Positions 53,753 to 63,828 of a stretch of 64,000 bases of DNA are shown here, in pieces. The notes below the pieces were generated by a model. The model made no database searches and was not told the origin of the DNA. It saw only the letters and a list, made by a program, of their open reading frames with translations. This DNA comes from Alistipes sp. (GTDB taxonomy: Bacteria > Bacteroidota > Bacteroidia > Bacteroidales > Rikenellaceae). Within the stretch, counting starts at the first letter, position 1. Each line of letters begins with the position of its first letter. A program made the position numbers and the translations under genes. Location: the NCBI GenBank assembly GCA_017465055.1, contig JAFTWZ010000009.1, positions 1 through 64,000 of the forward strand, in the 5' to 3' direction.

Positions 53753-54106
53753 TTACTCGCCGTAGCGCTTCATAGGAGCATCAGCCCATAGCTCCTCGAG
53801 GCGATAGAAGTCGCGAAGCTCCGACTGGAAGATGTGAACGATAACGTCGGTGTAGTCCATAGCCACCCAGAAAGAGTTCTGACGGCCCTCGACGCGCACG
53901 GGCCACTCGCCCATAACCTCGAACACCTTCTCCTCGATACTCTGCGATATAGCATCTACCTGGGTCGTAGAATCGGCATTGCAGACCACAAAGTGCGAAC
54001 AAATGGCACCATCGAAACCCGAGAGGTCGAGCGAAACAATACCCTGCGCCTTCTTGTCGTCCATAGCCTCAACTATAGTATCAATCAATTTCTGTAAATT
54101 CTCCAT
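53753..54106 (-). CDS. rsfS: Ribosome silencing factor RsfS
   Basis: 117 residues: IVSLDLSGFDGAICSHFVVCNADS and WPVRVEGRQNSFWVAMDYTDVIVHIF are diagnostic. It binds uL14 and blocks subunit joining under nutrient limitation. First gene before ftsH, the usual Bacteroidota order. Confidence 0.95.
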   Translation of the reverse strand: MENLQKLIDTIVEAMDDKKAQGIVSLDLSGFDGAICSHFVVCNADSTTQVDAISQSIEEKVFEVMGEWPVRVEGRQNSFWVAMDYTDVIVHIFQSELRDFYRLEELWADAPMKRYGE

Positions 54107-54181
54107 AATCTTTTATTATTCAAACATTTATCTCGTCGTACGCGCGCTACACATTATAGCTACGCACCCGCAACTTGGTTA

Positions 54182-54720
<539 letters not shown>

Positions 54721-54728
54721 TACGAAAG

Positions 54729-54780
54729 AAGACCCATCGGGATAGTACTCACAGCACAGCCCGAGGGTCTTACTTTTTTT
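54729..54780. terminator. Hairpin with T-run at the oxyR 3' end
   Basis: AAGACCC-A-TCGGG (54729-54741) pairs with CCCGAGGGTCTT (54760-54771) with one bulge, followed on the plus strand by a T-run. It lies 47 bases past the oxyR stop. The T-run fits the plus strand better, so it may act in both directions. Confidence 0.55.
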
Positions 54781-54817
54781 TTGAAATAGGCCGCAGACGC
54801 CACCTTATAATCGAAAA

Positions 54818-55717
54818 CTATATATGCTCCTGATTTACACACTCGAGAATAGTCTTTCGGAGCGCCTCGACGATGGACTGCTTGACATACGTACGGCTGA
54901 CGGCCAGCGCCACGCGACGCGAGGTTGCACCCTTAGCAATTGTCTTAACACGATTCTGGTATGCCATAGGGATAAACTCAAGCGCCATCTCTGGTATGAT
55001 GGTCATACACGAGGTGCAATCAACCATACGCATCAAGGTATCGAGAGAGCCAGACTCGAAGTAGAAATGCGACGGAATCTCGTGTGCAGCCTGACATAAC
55101 TCAAATATCTGATCACGCATACAGTTTCCACGACTAAGGAGTATAAGATCCTTAAAATCAATATCCTCAATGCGTATATTATTACGCTCATAGAGTGGAT
55201 GCGATGGTGACACATAGGCGTAAAAATGGTCACTAAATAGGTCGTGCTCGGTAATGCCCTCACCACACGTTCCCGAGGCCACAAGCGCAGCATCAATGCG
55301 GTCGTGACGAAGCGCCTCGATAATGTCGGCCGTGACCATCTCGTGAATCTCGAGCTCGACACGCGGATAGGCCTTGACAAAGGTAGGAATAAACTTATGA
55401 AGCAGATACGGAGCAATGGTAGGAATAACACCCAAGCGCATCTTACCCGCTGTCTGGCCACGCATCTCAGAGACCGACTCGCGGATATTGTTATAGGAGC
55501 GTAGCGCCTCGCGCGCCTTCTCCAACACCACCTCGCCCACAGCCGTCGGAATTATCGGCTTCTTAGTTCTATCGAGCAGCACCACACCAAGCTCCTCCTC
55601 AAGCGCCTTAATCTGCATCGAGAGCGAAGGCTGTGTCACAAAACAGTGCTCAGCAGCCACAGAAAAACTACCACAGTTGGCCACCGCCAACAAATACTCA
55701 AGTTGGATTATAGTCAT
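54818..55717 (-). CDS. oxyR: Peroxide-sensing LysR-type regulator OxyR
   Basis: 299 residues. The LysR helix-turn-helix (LEYLLAVANCGSFSVAAEHC) is followed by a substrate-binding domain with LLSRGNCMRDQIFELC. Its cysteines fall at 199 and 208, the same numbers as the redox pair of Escherichia coli OxyR. It activates catalase, Dps and peroxiredoxin genes in Bacteroides (established). katA lies about 51 kb away in this window. Divergent from trpS. Confidence 0.94.
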   Translation of the reverse strand: MTIIQLEYLLAVANCGSFSVAAEHCFVTQPSLSMQIKALEEELGVVLLDRTKKPIIPTAVGEVVLEKAREALRSYNNIRESVSEMRGQTAGKMRLGVIPTIAPYLLHKFIPTFVKAYPRVELEIHEMVTADIIEALRHDRIDAALVASGTCGEGITEHDLFSDHFYAYVSPSHPLYERNNIRIEDIDFKDLILLSRGNCMRDQIFELCQAAHEIPSHFYFESGSLDTLMRMVDCTSCMTIIPEMALEFIPMAYQNRVKTIAKGATSRRVALAVSRTYVKQSIVEALRKTILECVNQEHI

Positions 55718-55748
55718 ATAATTATAGATAATAGCGTTTACTTAAGCG

Positions 55749-55756
55749 CAAAGTTA
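55749..55756 (-). promoter_or_regulatory. -7 box (TAACTTTG) of oxyR
   Basis: Minus strand TAACTTTG about 32 bases upstream of the ATG. The nearest TTG lies 22 bases further up, slightly long. Confidence 0.5.
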
Positions 55757-55796
55757 TAAAAAAAATCTATAAATAAAACAATAATTATAACAACTA

Positions 55797-55827
55797 TTGC
55801 TTTTTTGTAAAAATTTTCTTAGATTTG
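55797..55827 (+). promoter_or_regulatory. trpS promoter
   Basis: ATTG (ending 55799), 20 bases, TAGATTTG (55820-55827). The predicted transcript starts near 55834, which excludes longer trpS starts and supports ATG 55913. Confidence 0.6.
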
Positions 55828-55842
55828 CACTCTTCGAGTGCA
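55826..55842 (+). other. Small palindrome at the trpS transcription start
   Basis: TGCACTC-TTC-GAGTGCA is a perfect 7-bp inverted repeat overlapping the end of the -7 box and the predicted start site. It could be an operator or a 5' mRNA hairpin. Confidence 0.4.
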
Positions 55843-55912
55843 GACCCTCACACAAGGGTGGCGTACTCGGCAAAGAGTAATAACAGAGACTTTAACACAC
55901 AACTTTCGAACT

Positions 55913-57055
55913 ATGAGCGAGATGAAAAAGAAGATAATACTCACAGGAGACCGCCCCACTGGCAAGCTACACCTCGGACACTTTGTAGGCTCACTGAGCC
56001 GCCGTGTAGAGCTTCAGGAGTCGGGGTTATACGACAAGATATTCATTATGATTGCCGATGCTCAGGCACTCACCGACAATGCCGATAATCCCGACAAGGT
56101 ACGCGAGAACATCATCGAGGTGGCACTCGACTACCTATCGTGCGGCATTGATCCCACACGCTCGACGATATTCATCCAGTCGTACGTTGCCGAGCTTACC
56201 GAGTTGGCATTCTACTATATGAACCTCGTAACGGTGCAACGCCTGCAGCGCAACCCTACGGTCAAGGCAGAGATTCAGATGCGCGGATTCTCAGAGAATG
56301 GCACAGAGGAGGAGAACCAGCAGCGTAAGGGCACGCCAGTAGGTTTCTTCACCTACCCCATATCGCAGGCATCGGACATCACCGCCTTCAAGGCTACAAC
56401 AGTACCCGTAGGTGCCGACCAGGAGCCTATGCTCGAGCAGACGCGCGAGATTGTGCACAAGTTCAACTCGGTATATGGCGAGACGCTTGTTGAGCCAGAG
56501 ATTATGCTACCGACAAATGCTGCGTGCCTGCGTCTGCCTGGCATCGACGGCAAGGCCAAGATGTCGAAGTCGCTGGGCAACTGCATATACCTTTCGGACA
56601 CGGCCGAGGAGGTCAAGAAGAAGGTTATGAGTATGTATACCGACCCTGACCACCTCAAGGTTAGCGACCCAGGCAAGGTCGAGGGCAACTGCGTATTTAC
56701 CTACCTCGACGCCTTCTCTAAGCCCGAGCACTTTGCCAAGTATCTGCCCGAGTATGAGAGTCTCGATGCCCTCAAGGAGCACTACCGTCGTGGTGGCTTA
56801 GGCGATGTCAAGTGTAAGAAGTTGCTTATCGCCGTACTCGAGGAGCTACTCGAGCCTATCCGCGAGCGCCGCAAGTACTACGAGCAGCACATCGAGGAGG
56901 TATACGAGATTCTGCGTCGCGGCTCGGAGGAGGCACGCGCCACAGCAGCCGAGACACTCAAGGAGGTGCGCCGCGCTATGCGTATCGACTACTTCGAGGA
57001 TAAGGAGCTCATCGAGCGCCAGGCTGCGGCATTCAGAGCTAAGGCACAGCAGTAG
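55913..57055 (+). CDS. trpS: Tryptophanyl-tRNA synthetase
   Basis: 380 residues from ATG 55913 ([20 protein letters not shown]). Class I signatures are HLGH in the HIGH position and [23 protein letters not shown] and the long C-terminal helices fit the family. It charges tRNA-Trp. Followed after 53 bases by the ClC gene, probably in the same transcript. Confidence 0.95.
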   Translation: MSEMKKKIILTGDRPTGKLHLGHFVGSLSRRVELQESGLYDKIFIMIADAQALTDNADNPDKVRENIIEVALDYLSCGIDPTRSTIFIQSYVAELTELAFYYMNLVTVQRLQRNPTVKAEIQMRGFSENGTEEENQQRKGTPVGFFTYPISQASDITAFKATTVPVGADQEPMLEQTREIVHKFNSVYGETLVEPEIMLPTNAACLRLPGIDGKAKMSKSLGNCIYLSDTAEEVKKKVMSMYTDPDHLKVSDPGKVEGNCVFTYLDAFSKPEHFAKYLPEYESLDALKEHYRRGGLGDVKCKKLLIAVLEELLEPIRERRKYYEQHIEEVYEILRRGSEEARATAAETLKEVRRAMRIDYFEDKELIERQAAAFRAKAQQ

Positions 57056-57108
57056 CCACGACCCCACGCATTAAGACTACAACCCAATAACAAACCCTAA
57101 GCCAAGCA

Positions 57109-58908
57109 ATGATACAGCTCGGACAGAACATCAAGGACCGCGTATATGAGATATATCTCGCTCTTACACGCCGCCTATCGAACTCACAGACGATGGCCAT
57201 ACTGGCTATCCTTGTGGGCGTATGCGCGGGCGTCGGAGCGTACATCTTCAACACGCTGCTCCACTTTATAACCCACCTACTCACGTCGTGGACGCCCGAG
57301 GACCAGGCACAGTGGCTATACTTGATATACCCTGCCATAGGTATCATCCTCGCCACGCTCTTCGTCAAGTACCTCGTCAAGGATGGTATCTCGGAGGGTG
57401 TGACGCGCGTGCTTTACGCTATGTCGCGCACCGACTCGCGCATCAAGGGCCACAACTGCTGGACCTCGATAGTCGGAGGTGCTACGACGATTGGCTTTGG
57501 TGGCTCGGTAGGTCCCGAGGCGCCTATCGTGCTTACGGGTGCGGCAATAGGCTCGAACATAGGCAAGCTCGCAAGGCTCAACTATAAGAACATAACCCTG
57601 CTACTTTGTTGTGGCGCGGGTGCTGCCGTGGCGGCGGTCTTTAAAGCCCCTATTACTGGCGTGGTCTTCGTGCTCGAGATTCTGATGCTCGACATCACCT
57701 CGAAGTCGATCATACCTCTGCTTATGGCCTCGATGACGGCGACCATCATATCGCTCTCGCTACACGGCTTCTCGCCCATATATGCAGTATCGCTCACCGA
57801 GAGCGATATGTTCCAGGTGGCCCAAGTGCCGCTCTTCGTGCTCCTCGGAGCCTTCTGTGGCGTGATGGCCTACTACTTCACCTCGGTAAACTCCAAGGTC
57901 GGAGGCTTCTATAAGTCGGTGACCGAGCAGTGGCGCAAGTGGCTATATGCAGGACTCACGCTTGGCATCCTGATATTTATCTTTCCACCGCTCTATGGCG
58001 AGGGACACAACAGCTTTAGCTCGCTGATGTCGGGACAGACTGCCGAGCTTTTCGACAACACACTATTCTATTCGCTCAGCGATGCCGACTGGTTTCTGAT
58101 CATCTACCTCATAGCCATTATGCTCTTCAAGGTTGTGGCTATGGCTACGACAAACGCCGCTGGTGGTGTCGGAGGTACGTTTGCACCATCGCTCTTCGTG
58201 GGTGCCTTTGCAGGTGCTACGCTGGCGGTGATATGTCGCACGGTATTTGGATGGGATGCATCGATCACGTCGTTCACGCTGGCAGGTATGGCAGGTGTGA
58301 TGTCTGGTGTTATGAAGGCGCCACTAACAGCGATATTCCTTATCGCCGAGCTGTCTAATGGCTACGGTCTATTCATCCCGCTGATGATTGTGTCGTGTAT
58401 GTCGTTTGCCGTAAACTATGGTCTCGACCGCGACTCGATATATACCAAGCAGCTACGTATGCGTGGTGAGCTACTCACCCACGACAAGGACTCTTCGGCT
58501 TTTGTATTCCTGCGCCTCGACCAGCTTATGGAGACCGACTTTATACGTCTCAGAGAGTCGATAACCTTAGGCGATGTGGTTAACATCATCTCCAACGCAC
58601 GACGTAACATCTTCCCCGTAGTGGATAACTACGGCAAGCTGATTGGCATTGTGCAGCTCGATGATCTGCGCCACGATATGTTCAACCGCGAGAAGTGGGG
58701 CAAGTCGATAATGCACTATATGATACAGCCGCCTGACAAGATTCTCGAGAACGAGATGATTCAGAGTATTATGCCACGCTTCGAGCAGGGTAACACCTGG
58801 ATGCTACCCGTAGTGGATAAGCAGAACCACTACTTGGGCTTTATCTCGAAATCGCGCATCTTGAACGCCTACCGCGAGGCTTTGGTAAATGTGTCGCAGG
58901 CTGATTAA
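57109..58908 (+). CDS. ClC family chloride channel/antiporter with CBS pair
   Basis: 599 residues. The ClC membrane domain (about 25-440) shows GFGGSVGPEAPIVLTGAAIGS, carrying the gating-type Glu, GAAVAAVFKAPITGVVFVLE and GGVGGTFAPSLFVGAFAG. In the place of the GSGIP selectivity motif it reads VKDGISEGVTRVLYA, a variant I associate with Bacteroidota members. Two CBS domains (about 465-590) end the protein and may sense adenine nucleotides. Whether it is channel or H+/Cl- exchanger cannot be told. Confidence 0.93.
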   Translation: MIQLGQNIKDRVYEIYLALTRRLSNSQTMAILAILVGVCAGVGAYIFNTLLHFITHLLTSWTPEDQAQWLYLIYPAIGIILATLFVKYLVKDGISEGVTRVLYAMSRTDSRIKGHNCWTSIVGGATTIGFGGSVGPEAPIVLTGAAIGSNIGKLARLNYKNITLLLCCGAGAAVAAVFKAPITGVVFVLEILMLDITSKSIIPLLMASMTATIISLSLHGFSPIYAVSLTESDMFQVAQVPLFVLLGAFCGVMAYYFTSVNSKVGGFYKSVTEQWRKWLYAGLTLGILIFIFPPLYGEGHNSFSSLMSGQTAELFDNTLFYSLSDADWFLIIYLIAIMLFKVVAMATTNAAGGVGGTFAPSLFVGAFAGATLAVICRTVFGWDASITSFTLAGMAGVMSGVMKAPLTAIFLIAELSNGYGLFIPLMIVSCMSFAVNYGLDRDSIYTKQLRMRGELLTHDKDSSAFVFLRLDQLMETDFIRLRESITLGDVVNIISNARRNIFPVVDNYGKLIGIVQLDDLRHDMFNREKWGKSIMHYMIQPPDKILENEMIQSIMPRFEQGNTWMLPVVDKQNHYLGFISKSRILNAYREALVNVSQAD

Positions 58909-58917
58909 GGGTGAGGT

Positions 58918-59051
58918 TGTAGAGTGAAGTGAAATGAGGTACGATGAGGTACGATGGGTGAAAATGAGTTACGATGAGTTAAAATGATAGAGAAAATGAG
59001 GTTAGCGCATATACCTGTCAGTCATAGAAACTCATAGAAACCCATAGAAAG
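58918..59051. repeat. 10-bp-period intergenic array, copy D (inverted)
   Basis: Units ATGAGGTACG and ATGAGTTACG every 10 bases (about 58932-58998), a core GGTTAGCGCATATACCTGTC (58999-59018), then CATAGAAACT/CATAGAAACC units (59022-59051). This is the reverse complement of the arrangement in copy C, with a matching core. Confidence 0.75.
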
Positions 59052-59091
59052 CAAAAACGAAAGAGAGTATAAATTTAAAAAAGATATAACA

Positions 59092-60189
59092 ATGGCTTTA
59101 CAATGTGGAATTGTTGGACTGCCTAACGTAGGTAAGTCGACACTATTTAACTGTCTGTCTAACGCACGTGCGCAGGCAGCAAACTTCCCCTTCTGCACCA
59201 TCGAGCCCAACGTGGGCGTAATCACGGTGCCAGACGAGAGACTCACAAAGCTCGTCGAACTGGACAACCCCAAGCGCGTAGTGCCTACAACGATTGAGAT
59301 TGTCGATATCGCAGGTCTGGTAAAGGGTGCCTCGAAGGGCGAAGGTCTCGGTAATAAGTTCTTGGCAAACATCCGCAATACAAACGCCATAATCCACGTG
59401 TTGCGCTGCTTCGAGAACGACAACATCACCCACGTAGATGGCACTGTAGACCCTGTGCGCGACAAGGGCATCATCGACACCGAGCTACAGCTCAAGGATC
59501 TCGAGACCATCGAGAACCGCATAGGCAAGTGCCAGAAGCAGGCAACGGCGGGTGACAAGACGGCAAAGCGCCAGTACGACATCCTCTGCCGCTACAAGAA
59601 GGCCTTAGAGCAGGGACTCTCGGCACGCACCGTAGAGCTCACGGCCGAGGAGCGCAAGGTGGTGTGGGACTTGAACCTACTTACGGACAAGCCTGTGCTC
59701 TACGTATGCAACGTCGACGACAGCGCAGCACTGACGGGCAACGCACACACCGAGGCGGTGAAGGCGGCGATAGCCAACGAGAAGGCCGAGATGCTTATTG
59801 TTGCAGCATCGGCCGAGGCCGACATTGCCGAGCTTGAGAGCTACGAGGAGCGACAGATGTTCCTCGAGGATATGGGCCTCAAGGAGTCGGGCGTGAGCCG
59901 CCTGATTAAGGCAGCATATCGCCTACTCGACCTACAGACATTCTTCACCACGGGTGCTGACGAGAGCCGCGCCTGGACATTCCGCCGCGGTATGAAGGCT
60001 CCCGAGACTGCAGGTATCATACACACCGACTTCGAGCGCGGATTTATCCGTGCCGAGGTAATCAAGTACGACGATTATGTAGCGCTTGGCTCGGAGCGCG
60101 CTTGTCGCGAGGTAGGCAAGATAGGTATCGAGGGTAAGGAGTATGTGGTGCAGGATGGCGATATTATGCACTTCCTCTTCAACGTATAA
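59092..60189 (+). CDS. ychF: Redox-regulated ATPase YchF (OLA1 family)
   Basis: 365 residues: G1 GIVGLPNVGKSTLFNCLS, G3 DIAGLVKGASKGEGLGNKFL with the ATP-type G4 (NVDDS), a coiled-coil insertion and a C-terminal TGS domain (APETAGIIHTDFERGFIRAEV ... YVVQDGDIMHFLFNV). It hydrolyses ATP, binds ribosomes and affects oxidative-stress responses. Preceded by a 10-bp-period array. Confidence 0.97.
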   Translation: MALQCGIVGLPNVGKSTLFNCLSNARAQAANFPFCTIEPNVGVITVPDERLTKLVELDNPKRVVPTTIEIVDIAGLVKGASKGEGLGNKFLANIRNTNAIIHVLRCFENDNITHVDGTVDPVRDKGIIDTELQLKDLETIENRIGKCQKQATAGDKTAKRQYDILCRYKKALEQGLSARTVELTAEERKVVWDLNLLTDKPVLYVCNVDDSAALTGNAHTEAVKAAIANEKAEMLIVAASAEADIAELESYEERQMFLEDMGLKESGVSRLIKAAYRLLDLQTFFTTGADESRAWTFRRGMKAPETAGIIHTDFERGFIRAEVIKYDDYVALGSERACREVGKIGIEGKEYVVQDGDIMHFLFNV

Positions 60190-60250
60190 CGTGCCTAAGG
60201 CATACAATACACCATATATATTATAAGAATAACAATAAAAAACAGCTACT

Positions 60251-60994
60251 ATGAATAATCTTTGGAAATATATAATTATGGCCACTGCCGTGGTATTAGC
60301 ATCAATAGTATTGGCTACGGCCTATACTCAGCGTTACCGTTCGATGACGGGTACTATCACCGTAACGGGACTTGGCGAGACGGAGTTTATGTCGGATATG
60401 ATTGTCATCGAGGGTAGCATCGAGAACGAGAACTACGACGCTGCCGAGGGATATCGAGGCTTAGAGGAGGCACGCAATAGGGTCATCAATTTCCTCGTAT
60501 CAAAGGGTGTAGCTCGCGAGGCTATAACGTTCAATATGCCCTACACCTACGAGCTCACGACATCGATCTACGAGGATGGCAACTACGTAGGTTCACGCTT
60601 TACTGGCTACAACCTCACTCAGAGCTTCACCATCGAGTCTACCGATGTCGATGCTGTGGAGAGCGCCGCACGCGAGCTACCATCACTCTTGGCTCAGGGT
60701 ATCGACATCAGCGTTCAGAACCCAATGTACTACTACTCGAAGCTCGAGAGCGTTAAGCACAACCTTATAGCCGCAGCAGCTGCCGACGCACACGAGCGCG
60801 CTACGCAGATAGCCATAAACTCGGGCGCCGAGCTTGGCAACCTCTCGATGTCGCGCGCAGGAGTATTCCAAATCACCGCGGCCACGGGCGACGAGGAGTT
60901 CTCGGCAGGTGGCTCGTTCAACCTATCGTCACGCGAGAAGAAGGCACGAGTAACCGTACGCGCTGAGTATAAGATTAAACCAGCAGTAAAATAG
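60251..60994 (+). CDS. SIMPL (DUF541) domain protein
   Basis: 247 residues. An N-terminal membrane anchor or uncleaved signal (about 5-25) and a SIMPL domain: ITVTGLGETEFMSDMIVIEGSI at the start, VSKGVAREAITFNMPYTYEL, and AAADAHERATQIAINSGAELGNLSMSRAGVF with the typical helix-loop. Periplasm-facing; family function is unclear, with links to oxidative stress in some bacteria. Between ychF and gltX. Confidence 0.9.
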   Translation: MNNLWKYIIMATAVVLASIVLATAYTQRYRSMTGTITVTGLGETEFMSDMIVIEGSIENENYDAAEGYRGLEEARNRVINFLVSKGVAREAITFNMPYTYELTTSIYEDGNYVGSRFTGYNLTQSFTIESTDVDAVESAARELPSLLAQGIDISVQNPMYYYSKLESVKHNLIAAAAADAHERATQIAINSGAELGNLSMSRAGVFQITAATGDEEFSAGGSFNLSSREKKARVTVRAEYKIKPAVK

Positions 60995-61037
60995 TAACCC
61001 CCGAAATATAACGTAATATAATAAAACTGAGAATATT

Positions 61038-62570
61038 ATGAACAGAGAAGTAAGAGTTCGTTTTGCGCCCAGCCCTACAGGCCCACTGCATATTGGTGGT
61101 GTGCGCACAGCACTATATAACTACCTCTTCGCACGTCGTCACGGCGGCAAGATGATCCTCCGCATTGAGGATACCGACTCACAGCGTTTCGTGCCAGGTG
61201 CCGAGGAGTATATCATCGAGTCGCTGAAGTGGTGCGGCATAGAGATTGACGAGGGTGTAGGCTATGGAGGCCCTCACGCCCCCTATCGCCAGAGCGAGCG
61301 CAGGGAGATATACTTGCAGTATGCCAAGCAGCTTGTAGATGCAGGCTGGGCATACTACGCCTTCGACACCCCCGAGGAGCTGGATAAGCTACGCGCCGAG
61401 GCAGAGGCTGCGGGCAAGACCTTCGCATATAACTTCGAGGTACGCGAGCAGCTTGCCACCTCGCTCCGCCTAACGAAGGAGGAGGTCGAGGAGCGCATTG
61501 CGCGTGGCGACCAGTGGGTAGTGCGCTTCAAGATGCCCGAGAACGAGGTGGTAAAGATGGATGACCTCATTCGTGGTCACGTGGAGATGAACACCTCGAC
61601 GCTCGACGATAAGGTGCTCTACAAGTCGGCCGACGCGTTGCCTACGTACCACCTTGCCAACATCGTCGATGACCACCTTATGGAGATATCGCACGTAATC
61701 CGCGGCGAGGAGTGGTTGCCATCGCTCCCATTGCACTACTTACTATATCGCGCCTTTGGCTGGACAGATACACAGCCACAGTTTGCCCACCTGCCACTAC
61801 TTCTTAAGCCTACGGGCAGTGGCAAGCTATCGAAGCGCGATGGCGACAAGATGGGTTTCCCAGTATTCCCACTCTTCTGGACATCGCCTACGGGCGAGAC
61901 AGCACGTGGCTACCGCGAGGATGGCTACATCGCTCAGGCGTTTATCAATATGCTCTCGCTGTTGGGTTGGAACCCAGGCACCGAGCAGGAGATATTCTCG
62001 ATGCAGGAGCTTATCGACTCATTCTCACTCGACCGCGTGTCGAAGGCTGGCGCACGCTTCCAGCCCGACAAGGCAAAGTGGTTCAACGCACAGTATCTGC
62101 GCGCTATGTCGGCCGAGGAGCTTGCACCATATATCCAGCCGATACTCAAGGCTCACGGCGTGGAGGCCACAGACGAGAGAGCGGGCAAGGCTGCTGAGAT
62201 TATGAAGGAGCGTATGACCTTAGTGACCGATATGTGGGATCTTACGTCGTTCTTCTTCGTAGCACCTACGGAGTATGACGAGAAGCTGGCGAAGAAGCAG
62301 TGGAAGGGTGAGAACCCTGCTATGCTCAAGGAGCTTGCCGAGCTGCTTAAGGGCATCGAGGACTTCTCGAAGGAGAATACCGAGGCTGTGGTGCGCGCGT
62401 GGATCGAGGCAAAGGGCTTCTCACTCGGCCAGGTAATGAACACCCTCCGTTTGGCACTGGTAGGTGCTGGTAAGGGCCCAGGTATGTTCGACGTCACGGA
62501 GTTTATCGGCAAGGAGGAGACTATTGGCCGTATCGAGGCAATCTTAGCAAACCTTAAACCGTTGGAGTAA
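61038..62570 (+). CDS. gltX: Glutamyl-tRNA synthetase
   Basis: 510 residues. Class I core: [21 protein letters not shown] (HIGH as HIGG) and KLSKRDGD as KMSKS. The anticodon-binding helical domain ends [20 protein letters not shown]. It charges tRNA-Glu. Its TAA shares a base with the ATG of galM (TAATG), showing translational coupling. Confidence 0.97.
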   Translation: MNREVRVRFAPSPTGPLHIGGVRTALYNYLFARRHGGKMILRIEDTDSQRFVPGAEEYIIESLKWCGIEIDEGVGYGGPHAPYRQSERREIYLQYAKQLVDAGWAYYAFDTPEELDKLRAEAEAAGKTFAYNFEVREQLATSLRLTKEEVEERIARGDQWVVRFKMPENEVVKMDDLIRGHVEMNTSTLDDKVLYKSADALPTYHLANIVDDHLMEISHVIRGEEWLPSLPLHYLLYRAFGWTDTQPQFAHLPLLLKPTGSGKLSKRDGDKMGFPVFPLFWTSPTGETARGYREDGYIAQAFINMLSLLGWNPGTEQEIFSMQELIDSFSLDRVSKAGARFQPDKAKWFNAQYLRAMSAEELAPYIQPILKAHGVEATDERAGKAAEIMKERMTLVTDMWDLTSFFFVAPTEYDEKLAKKQWKGENPAMLKELAELLKGIEDFSKENTEAVVRAWIEAKGFSLGQVMNTLRLALVGAGKGPGMFDVTEFIGKEETIGRIEAILANLKPLE

Positions 62571-63625
62571 TGGAGATTTTGCAGCATATATGGGGCTCTA
62601 CCCCCGAGGGCGAGGGCGTTATTATGTACACTATGCGCAATAGTCGTGGCTCGGAGGTACAGTTGTGCAATATCGGAGCTGCTATCGTAGGCGTAAAGTT
62701 CGCAGACCGCGATGGTAACATCGACGACGTAGCCCTCGGCTACCGCGAGCCCGAGAGCTACATAGGCGATGGTGCAGCCAGTGGCAAGAGCGTAGGCCGT
62801 GTGGCAGGACGCATAGCACGCGGACATATGGTCATCGAGGGCGTGGAGTACCGCCTCGAGGTAAACAATGGCCCGAACCATCTGCACGGCGGCTCTAAGG
62901 GCTTTGCCAACCGCTACTGGGAGGGTCGCGTGGAGACCAACCGAGTAGTATTCAGCTACGTTGCCGAGGATATGGAGCAGGGATACCCTGGTGAGCTTAT
63001 CGTCGAGGCCATCTACGACTTCGACGATGAGGATAATCTCGAGATCACCTACGTGGCCAAGAGCAACAAGACCACGGTGGTTAACCTCACCAACCACCTC
63101 TACTGGAATCTCCACGGCGAGGCTTCGGGCAAGACAATCCTCGACCACGAGCTTAAGCTAAACTGCTCGCAGGTATTGGAGATGGATACGGTGCAGATAC
63201 CTACGGGCAAGCTCATCGACGTTAAGGGCACGGCACTCGACTTTACTGAGTGGCGCAGGTTTGGCGACGAGATTGACTCGGAGTTCAACAACATCCGCAC
63301 CTTCCGTGGCTACGACCACTGCTTCGCTGTCGATGGCTACAAGAAGAATATTCTCAAGGAGGTCGGCGAGCTACGCTGCGAGGCTACAGGCCGCCGCGTT
63401 ACGATACTCTCGTCGTCGCCAGCAGCGGTACTCTACACTGGTAACTGGCTTGCTGGTGGCTGCCCCGTAACTAAGTCGGGTGGTCGCTACGACGACTACG
63501 CTGGCGTGGCCATCGAGTGCCAGGCATATAGCGATGCTGTCAACCACCCCGAGTTCCCGAGCATCGAGCTTCAGGCTGGCGAGCTATACTGCAACAAGAT
63601 AGTCTTCAAGTTGGGAACGTTTTAG
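62570..63625 (+). CDS. galM: Galactose mutarotase (aldose 1-epimerase)
   Basis: 351 residues. Acid/base residues are visible: His in VVNLTNHLYWNLHG and Glu in VAIECQAYSDAVNHPEFPS; GPNHLHGGSKGFANRYWE is the other signature. It interconverts sugar anomers in the cytoplasm; without a signal peptide it should act on internal galactose or glucose. Coupled to gltX by a one-base overlap, and followed by a strong terminator. Confidence 0.94.
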   Translation: MEILQHIWGSTPEGEGVIMYTMRNSRGSEVQLCNIGAAIVGVKFADRDGNIDDVALGYREPESYIGDGAASGKSVGRVAGRIARGHMVIEGVEYRLEVNNGPNHLHGGSKGFANRYWEGRVETNRVVFSYVAEDMEQGYPGELIVEAIYDFDDEDNLEITYVAKSNKTTVVNLTNHLYWNLHGEASGKTILDHELKLNCSQVLEMDTVQIPTGKLIDVKGTALDFTEWRRFGDEIDSEFNNIRTFRGYDHCFAVDGYKKNILKEVGELRCEATGRRVTILSSSPAAVLYTGNWLAGGCPVTKSGGRYDDYAGVAIECQAYSDAVNHPEFPSIELQAGELYCNKIVFKLGTF

Positions 63626-63651
63626 GTCTACAACCTGATATCTGTATAACG

Positions 63652-63692
63652 AGCGAAATTATAGCAGGCAATGCTATAGTTTCGCTTTTTTC
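63652..63692 (+). terminator. gltX-galM intrinsic terminator
   Basis: AGCGAAATTATAGCA (63652-63666) pairs with TGCTATAGTTTCGCT (63672-63686), 15 bp with one wobble, followed by TTTTTT. Confidence 0.92.
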
Positions 63693-63779
63693 TATATTTG
63701 GACTGATAATGATGCATCTACTACAACTACCTTTTCTTATTAATCGTCGTTTCAAGTGATGATAATTGGATATTTTGTG

Positions 63780-63787
63780 TATATTTG
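63780..63787 (+). promoter_or_regulatory. -7 box (TATATTTG) of the last lipoprotein gene
   Basis: TATATTTG lies 41 bases upstream of ATG 63829. No TTTG at the usual distance. Confidence 0.5.
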
Positions 63788-63828
63788 TAGCCAAATGTGT
63801 GTAAATACGAGAACCTAAAACATTAAAT

